Source: Piliocolobus tephrosceles (Eukaryota > Chordata > Mammalia > Primates > Cercopithecidae). From it: a DNA stretch of 64,000 nt. The notes beneath the pieces are model-generated. The model searched no databases. It saw only the letters and a program-made list of their open reading frames with translations, and was not told the DNA's origin. Each line of letters starts with the position of its first letter. Position 1 is the first letter of the stretch. Location of the stretch: positions 35,755,757-35,819,756 of the forward strand of contig NC_045453.1 in the NCBI RefSeq assembly GCF_002776525.5. The letters are read 5' to 3'. This document shows, piece after piece, positions 11,191 to 21,880 of the stretch. Position numbers and translations under genes: made by a program.

Positions 11191-11659
11191 GCAAGGGTGT
11201 ACCGTGGCATGCAGGTGCCAGGGTGGATGGCGTTTCACTGATCTGTCCTTGGCTGAGGGCACTGGGCTGGACACCCCCGCGTGGCTCCTGTGTCCTGTTG
11301 AAGAGGCATTGAATTCTGCCGTTCTCGAGATGCTCATGCACAGCTTTGGCCAATCCCGTTTTCAGCTGCAACTGTCTCCTGAGGTCGCAGATTCCCCCTT
11401 GGTCTTTGGTGTGTGGGGAGGGCTACAAATCCTCCCCAAGAGTGCCCACCCTGCCCCCGACTGGGGCAGATTCTGGTTATCCATAGGAGGCTCCTCCTGC
11501 CAGGACAGAGCTCATCCTCTCCGATTCCTGACCTCCCTCCCCCGTTCTGGACTGGTACAGCCAAGCCCCGAGCTGGCGAAGCAACTTGAGCTCTTTGCAG
11601 GAGTGGCCGGGTGTGAGCATATGCGTGGCCGCCCAAGTCTCCAGCTAACCCCCCTGCCA
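11191..11659. other. Unique noncoding DNA
   Basis: The tail of a 260-codon plus-strand frame (10886-11668) lies here. Its first third is L1 sequence, and the rest resembles no known protein. No gene is supported. Confidence 0.5.
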
Positions 11660-12010
11660 CACTACTAAATATTTTAGCAAATAAAAATTTTTTAAACGTG
11701 CGGCCAGATGTCCAGGTTGACAAAGTGCTTAAGGCGTTTGACTGATAAAAAGCTGGAACCCTTGGTAAATGGGGATTTAAAACAAGCCCCGAGGCAAGTG
11801 TGTGATATTAAAAACATCCTGGGCTCTTTTGTGCGGGGCCCAGCGCACAGAGGCTTGAAGGCGAGCGTCCATCTGTCGCCGCCGTGTTTCCTGACACTCA
11901 ACAAAGCCAGATCGATCTTCGAGGGGTGGCTGCTCTGCATCAGGCCCGGGTGGCTGGGCACGCGCTCACCACAAAGGAGGTGCCATCAATATTCATAAGC
12001 TGGGCCTGCG
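11660..12010. promoter_or_regulatory. Candidate conserved noncoding element
   Basis: Unique AT-rich sequence (ATTTTAGCAAATAAAAATT near 11670, ATTTAAAACAAGCC near 11775, ATTAAAAACATCC near 11807, CATCAATATTCATAAG near 11984) is mixed with intact CpGs. That combination is typical of constrained DNA in this kind of locus. No coding potential is seen. Confidence 0.45.
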
Positions 12011-13365
12011 TGGCTGGGTTTACAGAGAGCACGAGGCAGCCGCAGGCCGGACACCTCTCGGTGGCACTGACTCTGGGCCTTGGCTGGCAGGGAGGAACGA
12101 ATTCTGCCTCCAGAGTCCCCATGAGCCTCCGAGAAACGGGCCAGGACTGTACAGAGGCCACAGTTCTCGAATGGATGAGGGGTAGAGGTCAGCCCGGGCT
12201 CCATGCGAAGCCAGAGGCTCCCCAGACTGGGAAGTGAAGGAGAGAGAAGGCCCTGGAAGGATGGGAGGCCCTGGGAGGGAGGCCGAGGACCACACAGGCA
12301 CCCTTTGCAAAAAAACAAAAAACAAAAAAGCTGAGAACGACCAGGGAGAACACCTGTCTGAATCCACGGACAGCCTGACCTCAGCTGTTTTCAAATGCAG
12401 AGGTTGATTTTCACACGATGCTCGCCAAGTGAATGGAGGCCCCAGGGGACTGACGTGAGTCCAGGACAGGGGACATCACTGACACGCAGAGACGCCGGTC
12501 CTCTGTGGTCTGACCTGTCCATCCATCACACTCTGATTTGTTGATTTCAGCCAGTATCACCAGGGCTTTGCTCAGGGTCTACGGTGCTCTCCTGAGGCCC
12601 TCTCCGATCATCTTGCTCCATCCTGACACGGACCACACGGAGAACTGGTGCCTTAAGAGGCAGGGCCTGGGCAGGCTGGGGAGGACTCCAGCATCTGGAA
12701 AAGGCCTGGCCTCAAGAGAGTGCTGGCCGCAGATTCCCCGGCATCGGAGCATCTGAGAAAGGCCACTGCACGTGGTTCTCAGGCAAGGACTCCAGGGACA
12801 CGTTTAGCTCCAGGGCCTGGCGCCTGAGCCAGTCTGGACCTGGGAGCTGGCCGACGTGGGTGACGCCACCCCGGTTCCTCGCCCGTCTTGGTCCCAGCGT
12901 CCTTCTGAGAGGGAAGTGCCCCCTGCCCACACTTGTCTGGGGTGGAAGGATGCAAGCGTCTCCTTCCTGATGTTAGAACACAAAACCTGATAGGCACTTG
13001 GACCTGGGGGTGAGGTGGCCCCTGCTTAGGTGAGGTTCTCAGGAGAGGCGGGCACCAGGCAGCCCCTCGGGGCCCCAGAACCACAATCTTTCATGCAAAC
13101 ATGTTGGTCTTGACACCTGCTTGGCCCAGCTCTGTCAGACAAAGTCCCTCTCCCTGGTTACTGCCCAGGCAAACTAGGGGACACCACAGGTCATCTCCTC
13201 ACAGGAGCTGGCGCTGTGGGAGGAGAGACCTTCCAACCTGTGTCCAGCCCTCCTCAGAACTTTGTCAGGCCTGAGGACACCTCTCCTAAGCCTAGAAATG
13301 ACCAACAGTGAGGAAACCTGGGGAGGAGGGCCCGGAAGCAGGAGCAGGCACTTCAGGCTCTGAGG
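12011..13365. other. Unique noncoding DNA
   Basis: GC-rich sequence with no recognised repeats or genes. Confidence 0.5.
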
Positions 13366-13830
13366 ATGAGGCTGGGATGGAGGAGAGCCTGGGGCTGCGC
13401 GGTGGTGAAAGTGGCATTGTGCAGGTGGGCAGTGGGACAGGATAGGTGGACTGGGTGCAGGTGGACTGGGGTACAGGTGGGCAGGCAGTACAGGTGGGCA
13501 GGGGTACAGGTGGTTAGTGGTGCAGGTGGGCACTGTTCAGTGCTGGTGGGCAGGGGTGCAGGTGTGCAGGGGCACAGGTGGGTGGGGATGCAGATGGCTG
13601 GGAGTGTCGATGGGCAGGGGTGTAGACGGGTGGGGTACAGGTGGGAAAAGGGCGATGGGGCCAGAGGGTGTAGGTGGGTAGAGGGTGCAGGCAGGGGGGT
13701 GTGCAGGCGGGTGTGGGTGTAGGCGGGCGTGGGTGCAGGTGGGTGTGGGTGTAGGTGGGCCTGGGTGCAGGTGAGTGGGGATGCAGGTGGGCGGGGGTGC
13801 AGGTGGCTGGAGGCTGACATGGGGGTGATG
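13366..13830. repeat. G-rich minisatellite
   Basis: An irregular tandem array built on units like GGTGCAGGTGGGCAGGG, about 460 bp, strongly G-rich on the plus strand. It creates spurious open frames in several phases: Trp/Gly-rich on plus, Pro/His/Thr/Cys-rich on minus. Confidence 0.9.
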
Positions 13831-14479
13831 TAGGCATGGCTGTACGGTTGCCTGTGGGTGTAATTCTCCGCTCTGCCCTTTATTCAAATGCAAATGTCCG
13901 GCTCTGCGACTTCAGAGCCTTGGAGCTAGGAAACTGATTCTAACAGGGGAAAATGCGTCCCTAGAACACGATTATCCTCCTGAAAACGGTGCCAGTTGGT
14001 GTCTGCGAACTCCGTCCTGTTGTGCATTCTCACTTTTAAGAGGGTGTCCACCCCTCCTGGGTGTCTGTGGGCCTCGTCTGCTGAGCCCAAGGGTGGCAGG
14101 AGCCACATCATTTCACAGACCAGGACATGGAGGCTCACGGTGGTCAGCGGCTTGCCCAGTCTCTCGGGCATTGGTTCAGGCTCTGGCCCCTGCCTTGTGG
14201 GGATGCCCCAGTCTCCTGTCCCAGCCTGCACCCTCCTGTGGGCCAGGCCAGCATGGTGGGGTGAGAGGGTTCTGCAGAGAGAGCCTGGGGGCACGTTTGG
14301 GATTGTAGCACTCCAGTGCCCTTCCATTTTCTACTGGGGCAAGCTGTGTGGCTCCAGCATCCCCTCCAGTACGTTCTTGTGGAAGCTCCGCTTTGTTTCA
14401 GAACAATGGAAGCTTAACATAAACATGCAGAGGAAATGTAGTGATGTCACAGTTTTTACTGGGACCTGGAATTCTCCTG
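13831..14479. other. Unique noncoding DNA
   Basis: No recognised gene or repeat. A 165-codon open frame on plus (13996-14493) has no recognisable domain. Confidence 0.5.
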
Positions 14480-14560
14480 TGATTGAGTCATGACCTGGGT
14501 TAAGCTCATTAAGTTAATTAACGTGAGCATTATTACTGCTGATAAAAGATAGTCTCAGGG
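14480..14560. promoter_or_regulatory. Short TTAATTAA-containing candidate element
   Basis: The sequence AAGTTAATTAACGTGAGC followed by ATTATTACTGCTGATAAAAG forms a small AT-rich island with a palindromic TTAATTAA and a GATAA site, in otherwise GC-rich unique DNA. Confidence 0.35.
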
Positions 14561-15055
14561 GATTGATGGAGCCAGTGTAGCTACAGGGGTGGGCACATCG
14601 GGGGTGGGGATGGGGGACTCAGCAGAGACAGCTGGGGGGCTGGGAGAGGCCCTGCTAAAGCTGCAAAACAATCATTCTCACACCCAGCTGCTCCCGCCCT
14701 GAGGACACGGGTGAACACAGAGCTTGGGGGACACGCCCATCCAGCCTCGTGAAAGCCCGGCATGTGAGGCAACTACTTGTACCTGGCAGACAGGAGCAGT
14801 GAGGATGAAGTGACGGCACAGACTTTGCCCCGAGGACAGAGGTCACTGTCACCAAAGACCCCGAGAGAGGACGGCGATCGGAGAGGGGACGGCGATCGGT
14901 CTGGAAGGGTCGATGACGGACATTCCTTCGTCCGTGGCCCCTCTTTTGGGATGCTAACTCCAGAGGTTGGAGACTCATCTGAAGGTTGAACTTGGACCCC
15001 ATCATTATTTTTGTATGTGTGGAGGGATCTTTGGGTGGTTTTCTTTATATTTTAT
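14561..15055. other. Unique noncoding DNA
   Basis: No gene is seen. A short duplicated CpG-bearing unit (GGACGGCGATCGGAGAGG-like) occurs at about 14860-14900. Confidence 0.5.
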
Positions 15056-15333
15056 ATTATTTTATTTTTTTGAGACAGAATCTCCTTTTGTTGCTCAGGC
15101 TGGAGTGCGATGACACCATCTCATCTCACTGCAACCTCCACCTCTCAGGTTCAAGCGATTCTCCTGCCTCAGTCTCCTGAGTAGCTGGGATTACAGGCGC
15201 GCATCACCATGCCTGGCTGATTTTTGTATTTTTTAGTAGAAACGGGGTTTCACCATTGTTGGCCAGGCTGGTCTCCAACTCCTGGTCTCAAGTTATCCTC
15301 CCACCTGGGCCTCCCAAAGTGTTGGGATTACAG
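15056..15333 (-). mobile_element. Alu, head-truncated
   Basis: Inverted Alu with a T-rich start, right and left arms, ending at GGGATTACAG. The last ~20 bases of the 7SL-like head are missing. Confidence 0.9.
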
Positions 15334-15390
15334 CAACCTCCTGTGAAAACCGCCCAGCTAAGCCACACCCCAATTCCTGTTCCTCGGATA

Positions 15391-16023
15391 CTGTGGTCAG
15401 AGGGGTTCAAAGCAGAGCGAGTCCATCTTGAGTAGGGACTGGGTAAAATGAGGCTCAGACCTGCTGGGCTGCACTCCCAGGGGTGAGGTGTTCTGAGTCA
15501 CAGGATGAGACAGGAGGTCGGCAGGACTCTGGTATCACAAGATGCAGGTCGTGAAGATCCTGCTGAAAAACAGGATGTGGTAAAGATGCCAGCCAAAATG
15601 ACCAAAACCTAGACGGTGGGAAGAGTGGCCTCTGCTCACCCGGCCTGCTCATTACCTACTAATTATAATACGTTAGTGGCTAAAGACACTCCCGCCAGGG
15701 CCATGACGGTTTACAGATGCCATGGCAACATGGGGAAGTTATGCTATAGGGTCCAAAAAGGAGAGGAACCCTCAGTTCCTGGAATTGCCCACCCCTTTCC
15801 CAGAGAACTCATCAATAATCCACCCCTCGCTTAGCATATAATCAAGAAGTAACCGTAAGTGCCCTTAATCAGCAGCCCACGCGGTGGCTCTGCCTACGAA
15901 GTCCCCATTCTTGCATTCTTTTACTTTCTTAATTTACTTTCACTTTATGGACTCACCCCAAATTCTTTCTTGCATGAGACCCAAAAACCCTTTCTTGGGG
16001 TCTGGATCAGGACCCCTTTCCCT
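15391..16023 (+). mobile_element. Solo LTR of an endogenous retrovirus (ERV1-like)
   Basis: This stretch resembles a primate retroviral LTR: GGCTCAGACCTGCTGGGCTG, then CATGACGGTTTACA with ATGCCATGGCAAC, then TAGCATATAATCAAG, then CTCTTGGGGTCT-like and GGATCAGGACCCCTTTCC at the end. No internal viral genes flank it, so it is a solo LTR. The exact subfamily and ends are not fixed. Confidence 0.6.
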
Positions 16024-16471
16024 GCTCGTCTCCTCTCCGTCAGCCCAGGCCCCACACCTGTTTCCTGGTGTGGACACGGAGGACTGAAGCCATGCTCCCA
16101 GCCACTGGCACACGCCCCTCTGGGTGGCCCGGCTGGCATCGCCTTCTCCTAACGTTCCTGGGGTGGCCCCCAAGGTGCTCGCGACTCTCAGGAGAGCCCA
16201 GCAAGCCCACCCTCCGTGCTCCTCCGTCTGAGCATCCTGAGGTGGACGGTGCATGACCTTTTGCTCAAGAACGCAAATGCCTGGACCACGAGAGCATCTG
16301 TGTGTGCCAGAGAGCTGCCTCCCTGCATACTTCCCACCCCAGGCAGGGGCTGCCTCTGTGGGGCCAGCGGGGAGACTTGCCTGTGGCTGCCTTGGGCCCT
16401 GAGTTCCGGCTCCTCCAAAAGCAGCGGGAGGCCCTGGGTCTCCTTCACCTGCCACCGCCCCATCTGCAAGA

Positions 16472-16560
16472 GGGGAATGAGGGCCTGGCTTCGTGGCTTG
16501 CACTGCAGAGCGCTGGGGAATGAGGGCCTGGCTTCGTGGCTTGCACTGCAGAGTGCTGGG
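16472..16560. repeat. 43-bp tandem duplication
   Basis: The unit starting GGGGAATGAGGGCCTGGCTT occurs at 16472 and 16515, with a single difference near the end. Confidence 0.9.
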
Positions 16561-16656
16561 GACCTGACCCACCCAATCTCCACAGCTCTTTAGAGCCTGT
16601 GAATGTGGTAACGCGTGATTAGGTCCCAGCTGGGAGTGTGCCGGCTGGTGGGCACT

Positions 16657-16855
16657 TAGTACCTGAGCCCACTCAATCTCCGACAACTCCACACGGCGGC
16701 TCCTGAGCTGGGCTATAGAGCGATTAGTACCTGAGCCATCTCATCTCCAACACTTCCACAGTGGGGGCTCCTGAGCCAGGCTGCTGAGCGCCTAGTACCT
16801 GATCGACCAATATCCAACACCTCCACAGTGGGGGCTCCCGCGCTGGCCTGCAGAG
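16657..16855. repeat. 68-bp tandem repeat, three copies
   Basis: Units starting TAGTACCTGA at 16657, 16725 and 16793 share the body CTCCACAGTGGGGGCTCC-like sequence, with moderate divergence. Confidence 0.85.
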
Positions 16856-17129
16856 GCCCACAGCACCACGCAAGGGTCTCTGTGCCCAATTTCTGGGCAC
16901 CCTGGCTGACCTGACCTATGGGGTGGGGGCAGCTTGGCTGCCATGCACATTTGGTGGACTTTCATACTGACAGCTCGCCCACCCTCTCCTCTCATTCCTC
17001 TGGGAGAAAAAAACTTACAGGGAAGATGTGAACAGTCCCAAGTGGAAAGGAAAGCTGCCATCCCAGGAGGATGCCAAAGGGCGTGGGGCGCAGGTCCACA
17101 CTGCGGCTCAGGTTTAGGACTTCTCACAG

Positions 17130-17816
17130 CAGGTGCTGCTTTTGTCTTCTGGGGCTGCCACCATGAAGCACCACAAACTGCGCAGCTTAAACAAGAGAAA
17201 CAGATCCCCTCATGGTCCCGGAGGCCAGAAGTCCTAAATCGAGGTGGGCGTAAGTCCTCCTGGATGACTCTCCTTGCCTCTTTCTATATCTGGTGGTGGC
17301 CGTCAATCCTGGCTCCCAGCACTACAAGCCGTTGGCAAAGGCCGGGAAGTCAGAGATGGAACCCTGGGCTGCTTGCTGCTCAGAGGAGCCGGGCTCAGTC
17401 ACACACACGATGCACACAGTTCCCAGGTCGACTAAGGACGCAGCCAGAAGCCCTGTTTGCAACAGGCTGTCATTCTGCTTTTAGGGAAGGGATGTTTACT
17501 CAGATACACAATGTCTCTGCAGGCAGATGGGAAACCAGCCACTGTGCACCTTCTGAGGAAGGTGCTCGTCCCGGCAGGCAGGAGGACAGGGAGGCCTGAT
17601 TCCCGGAGCTGTGTCTCATTTGAAACTGTCCTCTGCCACTGGAACATTCTTAACAGAAGAAAATGTCCGCAGTGGCCTAAGTGGTAGCCCCCAAGAAGGT
17701 AGCTCCACACCCTAATCTTCAGAGCCTGTGAATGTGGCAAAACACGTAATTAGGTTAAGGGTTCCAAGGAGAGGGGTTATCCTGGGTCCCCAGAGGGCCC
17801 CCGATGCCATTACCTG
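17130..17816. repeat. Old interspersed repeat remnants
   Basis: The 17130-17300 segment (GGGGCTGCCACCATGAAG, CAGCTTAAACAAGAGAAAC, GGAGGCCAGAAGTCC) matches a common ancient primate repeat of the kind at 2844-3440. The remainder is unique or too diverged to assign. Confidence 0.5.
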
Positions 17817-18207
17817 TGACATGGTCTGGCTCCGTGTCCTCACTCAAATCTCATGTTGAATTGTGATCCTGAGAGTTGGAGGTGGGGCCCGGTGGGAGGT
17901 GGTTAGGCCATGGGAGTGGCTTCTAATGGTTTAGAACCATCCCTGAGTGCTGTCTTGTGATAGAATTCTTACGAGATCTGGTGGTCTGAAAGTGCGTCGT
18001 GCCCCCACACCCCACTCTCTCTTCCTCCTGCTCCGGCCACGTAGGATGCTCTGGCTTCCCCTTCGCCTTCCGCCGTGACTGTAAGTTTCCTGAGGCTTCC
18101 CCAGCCACGCTTCCTGTACAGCCTAGGGACCCAGAGCCAATTAAACTTCTTTTCTTTATAAACTACCCAGCCTCAGGTAGTTCTTTACAGCAATGTGAGA
18201 ACTACCG
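17817..18207 (+). mobile_element. MaLR (THE1/MST-type) LTR
   Basis: The succession TGACATGGTCTGGCTCCGTG, CAAATCTCATGTTGAATTG, GGTGGGAGGTGGTTAGGCC, TTACGAGATCTGGTGGT, CCTTCGCCTTCCGCC and AATTAAACTTCTTTTC is the characteristic order of a THE1/MST LTR. It is diverged and has no internal region. Confidence 0.85.
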
Positions 18208-18221
18208 ATACAATATACATG

Positions 18222-18405
18222 CTTTTTTTCTTTTCTTTTTTTTTTTTTTTTTTGAGACAGGGTCTTGCTCTGTTGCCCAGACTGGGGTGCAATGGCACCA
18301 TCGCAGCTCACCGCTGCAGCCGAAACCCCCCGGGCTCAAGTGATCCTCCTACCTCAGTCTCCTGAGTAGCTGGGACCACAGGTGTGTACCACCACACCTG
18401 GTCTG
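18222..18405 (-). mobile_element. Partial Alu
   Basis: Inverted Alu of about half length with a long T tail, placed immediately after the MaLR LTR. Confidence 0.85.
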
Positions 18406-19156
18406 CATGCATCCTTAGAAGAGAGAGGCAGGGGAGTTTGGGGACGAATGCACACAGAGGAGAAGGTGGTGTGAAGACAGATGGGGCCACGTCACCTGTG
18501 TGCACAGCAATGCTCTGATTCACGCTCTGGCCTGCCTATGCTGAGGGACAGACCCCACGGGGAAACGCGAGCCTCTCCCATGAGACAGGAACGGCCCGTC
18601 TCCTCTCCAAATGGAGATTGAACAGACGCTGTTCCACGGATGGGAGCGAGGGCAGCGGGAGCGAGGGCAGCAGCAGCTAGACCAGGCCTGTCTCTACCTC
18701 CCACACAGGCAGCAGCGTCCAGATGGAAGTGTGTGTCCCTGGGTGTGTGTGCAGACGTGTGCACACATATATGGATGTGACCGTTGGGTACTGGGATGAA
18801 GGGGCCGAGAGGGATGGAGGACGAGGAGGGTGCTAAGAAGTGGGTTTTTCATGGGCCCAGCTTGTTGTGCAGCCTGACTGGGGTTCGAGGTACACCCCTT
18901 TCCTCCCCAGGCATGGCTGGCTTCACCGTGCATGACCTGAGCAGCTGCCCAGGGCCCTGTGATGAGCAGGGACCTGTGCTTGGTTTAATTCTCCGAAGTC
19001 ACCATATTGAAATCCTTGACAGCTTTGGAACAAGGTCCCCATATTTTCATTTGGTGCTGGGACTGCAAATTCTGTAGCCAGTCCTGCCCCCAGGAAACTC
19101 ACTAGCAAGGTGTTTACATCATTCTTTGGAGGAAGGGGCAGCAGGGCAAGGTCACT
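18406..19156. other. Unique noncoding DNA
   Basis: No recognised gene or repeat. Confidence 0.5.
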
Positions 19157-19183
19157 CCTGGAATTTTGGTTGCATTTAATAAC
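19157..19183 (+). repeat. 27-bp exact direct repeat, copy 1
   Basis: This 27-mer, containing GGAATTTTGGTTGCATTTAA, recurs exactly at 20090-20116 in the same orientation, 933 bp away. Confidence 0.9.
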
Positions 19184-19229
19184 TGCAACAGCATCTAAGG
19201 TGCTGGCAGCTGCAGGAGTTTACCTGGTT

Positions 19230-19740
19230 AGTGTGGCAGGGGAGGCTGGGAGGCAGGCAGAGGGTGGGAGCAGGGGAGGCTGGGAGCAGAGGAGGCTGGG
19301 ATCAGGGGAGGCTGGGAGGCAGGGGAGGCTGGGAGACAGGGGAGGCAGGGATGCAGGGGAGGCAGGCAGAGGCTGGGAGCAGGAGAGGCTGGGAGTAGGA
19401 CAGGCTGGGATGCAGGGGAGGCTGGGAGCAGGGGAGACTGGGAGGCAGGCAGAGGCTGGGAGCAGGGGAGGCTGGGAGCAGAGGAGGCTGGAAGCAGGGC
19501 AGGCTGGGAGCAGAGGAGTCTTGGAGGCAGGGGAGGCTGGGAGCAGGGGAAGCTGGGAGCAGTGGAGGCTGGGGTGCAGGGGAGGCTGGGAGGCAGGCAG
19601 AAGCTGGGAGGCAGGGGAGGCTGGGAGCAGGGGAGGCTGGAGGCAGGGGAGGCTGGGACTCGGGGAGGCTGGGAGCAGGGAAGGCTGGGAGCAGGAGAAG
19701 CTGGAGGCAGGGGAGGCTGGGACGCAGGGGAGGGAGGCCA
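19230..19740. repeat. G-rich minisatellite
   Basis: About 510 bp of irregular tandem units based on GGCTGGGAGCAGGGGA and GGCTGGGAGGCAGG. Regular GGG runs give high G-quadruplex potential on the plus strand. Long repetitive open frames on both strands are by-products. Confidence 0.92.
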
Positions 19741-20089
19741 GATGTAGCAAGTAAGAACACAGGATGCCCCCAGTTAACTTTGAGTTTCAGATGACTATAA
19801 ATACATTTGTAGGGTAAATATGCCCCATGCAATACTTGGGACCTAGTCACTGTTTTTGAATCTGGCACCTCAGCTGGGGGTGTTCAGCCAGGTGGGCAGG
19901 GAATCCCAGCGGTTTCCAGGCAGGCTTTGTCCGTGGGTACTGAGTGGGGAGCCTTTGCCTGTAGCAGACCCTGGGGCCGGACAGCCGCTTCCGTGCAGAC
20001 CTGCCTGTCCTCCTCCCATTGAGGTTCTGAGGCAGGAGTGCAGCCCCAGGCAGGCTGCTGGTCCAGAGGCATCCAGGGACCACCTCATC

Positions 20090-20116
20090 CCTGGAATTTT
20101 GGTTGCATTTAATAAC
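20090..20116 (+). repeat. 27-bp exact direct repeat, copy 2
   Basis: Second copy of the 27-mer at 19157-19183, on the far side of the G-rich minisatellite. The sequence after it diverges at once. Confidence 0.9.
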
Positions 20117-20249
20117 CGTAATGTGCAGAGAAGCGGGTCAGCGTTTCAGATTAGCGCCCAGCACGTAACGAGGGCAGCTGCTTCTGTCCATCTGGGACTT
20201 GCTCTGGTCTCTCTTGGCCAAGGCTCAGCCCACAGGCCTCACCCACTGA

Positions 20250-20400
20250 CGCCTGCTGGTCTCCATTTAATGAGCGATTTTGGATTAAAATGGGAGTCAA
20301 CAACAGGGCACAACCTACATTAAATCTCGGCAAAATGAAAATTGCGAAGATTGACTTAGGGTGTTACGGGGGAAATATAATCAGAGCTTATCCATAACAT
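20250..20400. promoter_or_regulatory. Candidate conserved noncoding element
   Basis: This is a repeat-free AT-rich stretch with retained CpGs (ATGAGCGATTTTGG, AAATCTCGGC, TTGCGAAGATTG). It lies shortly after the second copy of a 27-bp exact repeat (20090-20116) and may belong with it. Confidence 0.4.
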
Positions 20401-21524
20401 CCCACAGTGCCGGACAGATAACTGAGCTGCCTAGAGGGGGATTAGGAATGCGGGCTTGTGGAGACAGCCCTGCTGTGTCTGGGCCCGGCCTGGGAGGTGG
20501 CTGGGAGCAATGCACCAGGCTCAGTTTGGGGTGTTGATGTCCTGACATCGTGACTTCCCCTGGTGGGAGCACCCTAAACCCGCTTTGTCTATTAAAGGCC
20601 TGTCCATCAAGACATGCGAGAGAGAAAAGTTGAGACAAGATCGGAGTAGGAAAACCCACCCGCCGTGTTCCACCTTCCAGAGACAAAGAACTGTAAAACG
20701 TGTCTCTGGCTGGGCCCATTCCGTATCAGGAGCTGCTAGTCTGGTCCTTTCTCATTTGCTGGTTTATTGCAAGATTGCATAGCCCTTTCGTGACTGGTTT
20801 GTATTCTGCAGTGTTTGCAGTCAGGGCTGGGGACGTCTCCAGGTTAATGCCAAATGACAGGCAGCTTAGCAGCAGCCCTGGGGGCTGAGCTCACAGGGGC
20901 CTCCCTGGCGTCCCCTCCAGACCATTGCTGCTGTTTCAATCCGTCAGTCCTGCAAGGGTCTCAGCCCCCAGCACCCTAGGCCTTTCCACGCCACGCAGCC
21001 TTCCCTTCGCCCGTGCGTGCCTGACCAACTCACTCCCCTTGCCTGTCTGCACCCTGTCAACCCGGCGCCCGGTGTGCTGCGCTGCGGCTGGAATCTGGAG
21101 AAGTGTTTCTGGAAATGTGGGAGACAGCTGGGCTGCTTCTGAAGGGCTGCCAAGCACGCATCGCACTGTGGATTCTCCGTGTGCCGTGCTCAGCGGCCCA
21201 GAACTGCAAGCAGGTCCGTGGATCTTTCCAGCAAGGTTAAGGCCGGGCCAATCACTTCATTCCCCAAACGTCTCTTTCACATCACAGAGGCTCATGCAGG
21301 GCTCCTCCTGCAAAAATCAAGGCAGCATACGACTTTCAGAGCTTCAGTGAGAGCCCCAATGGGGCAGCAGAATAAGAATGACAGCAACTCCTGGCCTGGC
21401 CTGAGCCAGGGTTTACGGAAACACCTCCTGCAGCTCCTCAACTCCCCAGAGCAGCCACGTTAGCGAGGATTGTCAGTCCGGGTCACGGGGAGGGAAGGAA
21501 GACAGACTTGAAGGCCCCAGTCCC
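20401..21524. other. Unique noncoding DNA
   Basis: No recognised repeats or genes. Frames of up to 141 codons at 20925-21350 lack recognisable domains. Confidence 0.5.
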
Positions 21525-21880
21525 GTGATTCCGTTTATATGACATTCTGGAAAAGGCAGAACTCGGGCCAGAACACAAGCCAGGGATCACAAGGACTGGG
21601 ACCGGGGCCGCAGCAGGACCTTTGGGGTGATGCAGTGTCCTTTGTCTCGACTGTGGTGGGGGCCACGCGGCTGTGCTGTCTCAGAAGGGTGAATGTTACT
21701 GTACATGAATTATACCTCAATATACAAGACAAATGATCAAATCATAGCAAAGTCCTGCACATGGAGTGTGACGCTGGCTGTGCCACGCTGCGTGTCCTTC
21801 ATGCCACCGAACCATACACTTAAAAATGGTTTCCACGGTGAGCTCCATGTGATGTATATTTCACCACAATAGGAGAAAGA
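21525..21880. mobile_element. Old L1-like 3' fragment
   Basis: TTCCGTTTATATGACATTCTGG, GAATTATACCTCAATATAC and a second partial copy (CCATACACTTAAAAATGG) resemble ancient L1M 3' ends. Confidence 0.5.

Larger units (their letters stand above)
16024..17129. other. Unique DNA with two local tandem repeats
   Basis: GC-rich sequence containing the 43-bp and 68-bp tandem repeats listed separately. No gene is seen. Confidence 0.5.

Noticed and set aside
10886..11668. 260-codon plus frame
   Set aside because: Its first third is old L1 3' sequence; the remainder shows no known domain and overlaps an open frame on the other strand.
13353..13893. Pro/His/Thr-rich minus frames resembling a secreted repeat protein
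   Set aside because: Generated by the 13366-13830 minisatellite, with equally long frames in other phases.
15940..16692. 250-codon minus frame
   Set aside because: Starts in unique GC-rich DNA with tandem duplications and ends in a solo LTR; no domain or codon signal supports it.
16472..16855. Regularly spaced repeats reminiscent of a CRISPR array
   Set aside because: The copies are contiguous tandem units without unique spacers, in a primate genome.
18875..18900. GGGGTTCGAGGTACACCCC resembling a tRNA T-arm
   Set aside because: No acceptor stem, D-arm or anticodon arm fits around it.
19110..19868. Long open frames (214, 176, 188 codons) on both strands
   Set aside because: They run through a G-rich minisatellite and translate into simple repeats; frames stay open on both strands because the unit lacks stop codons.
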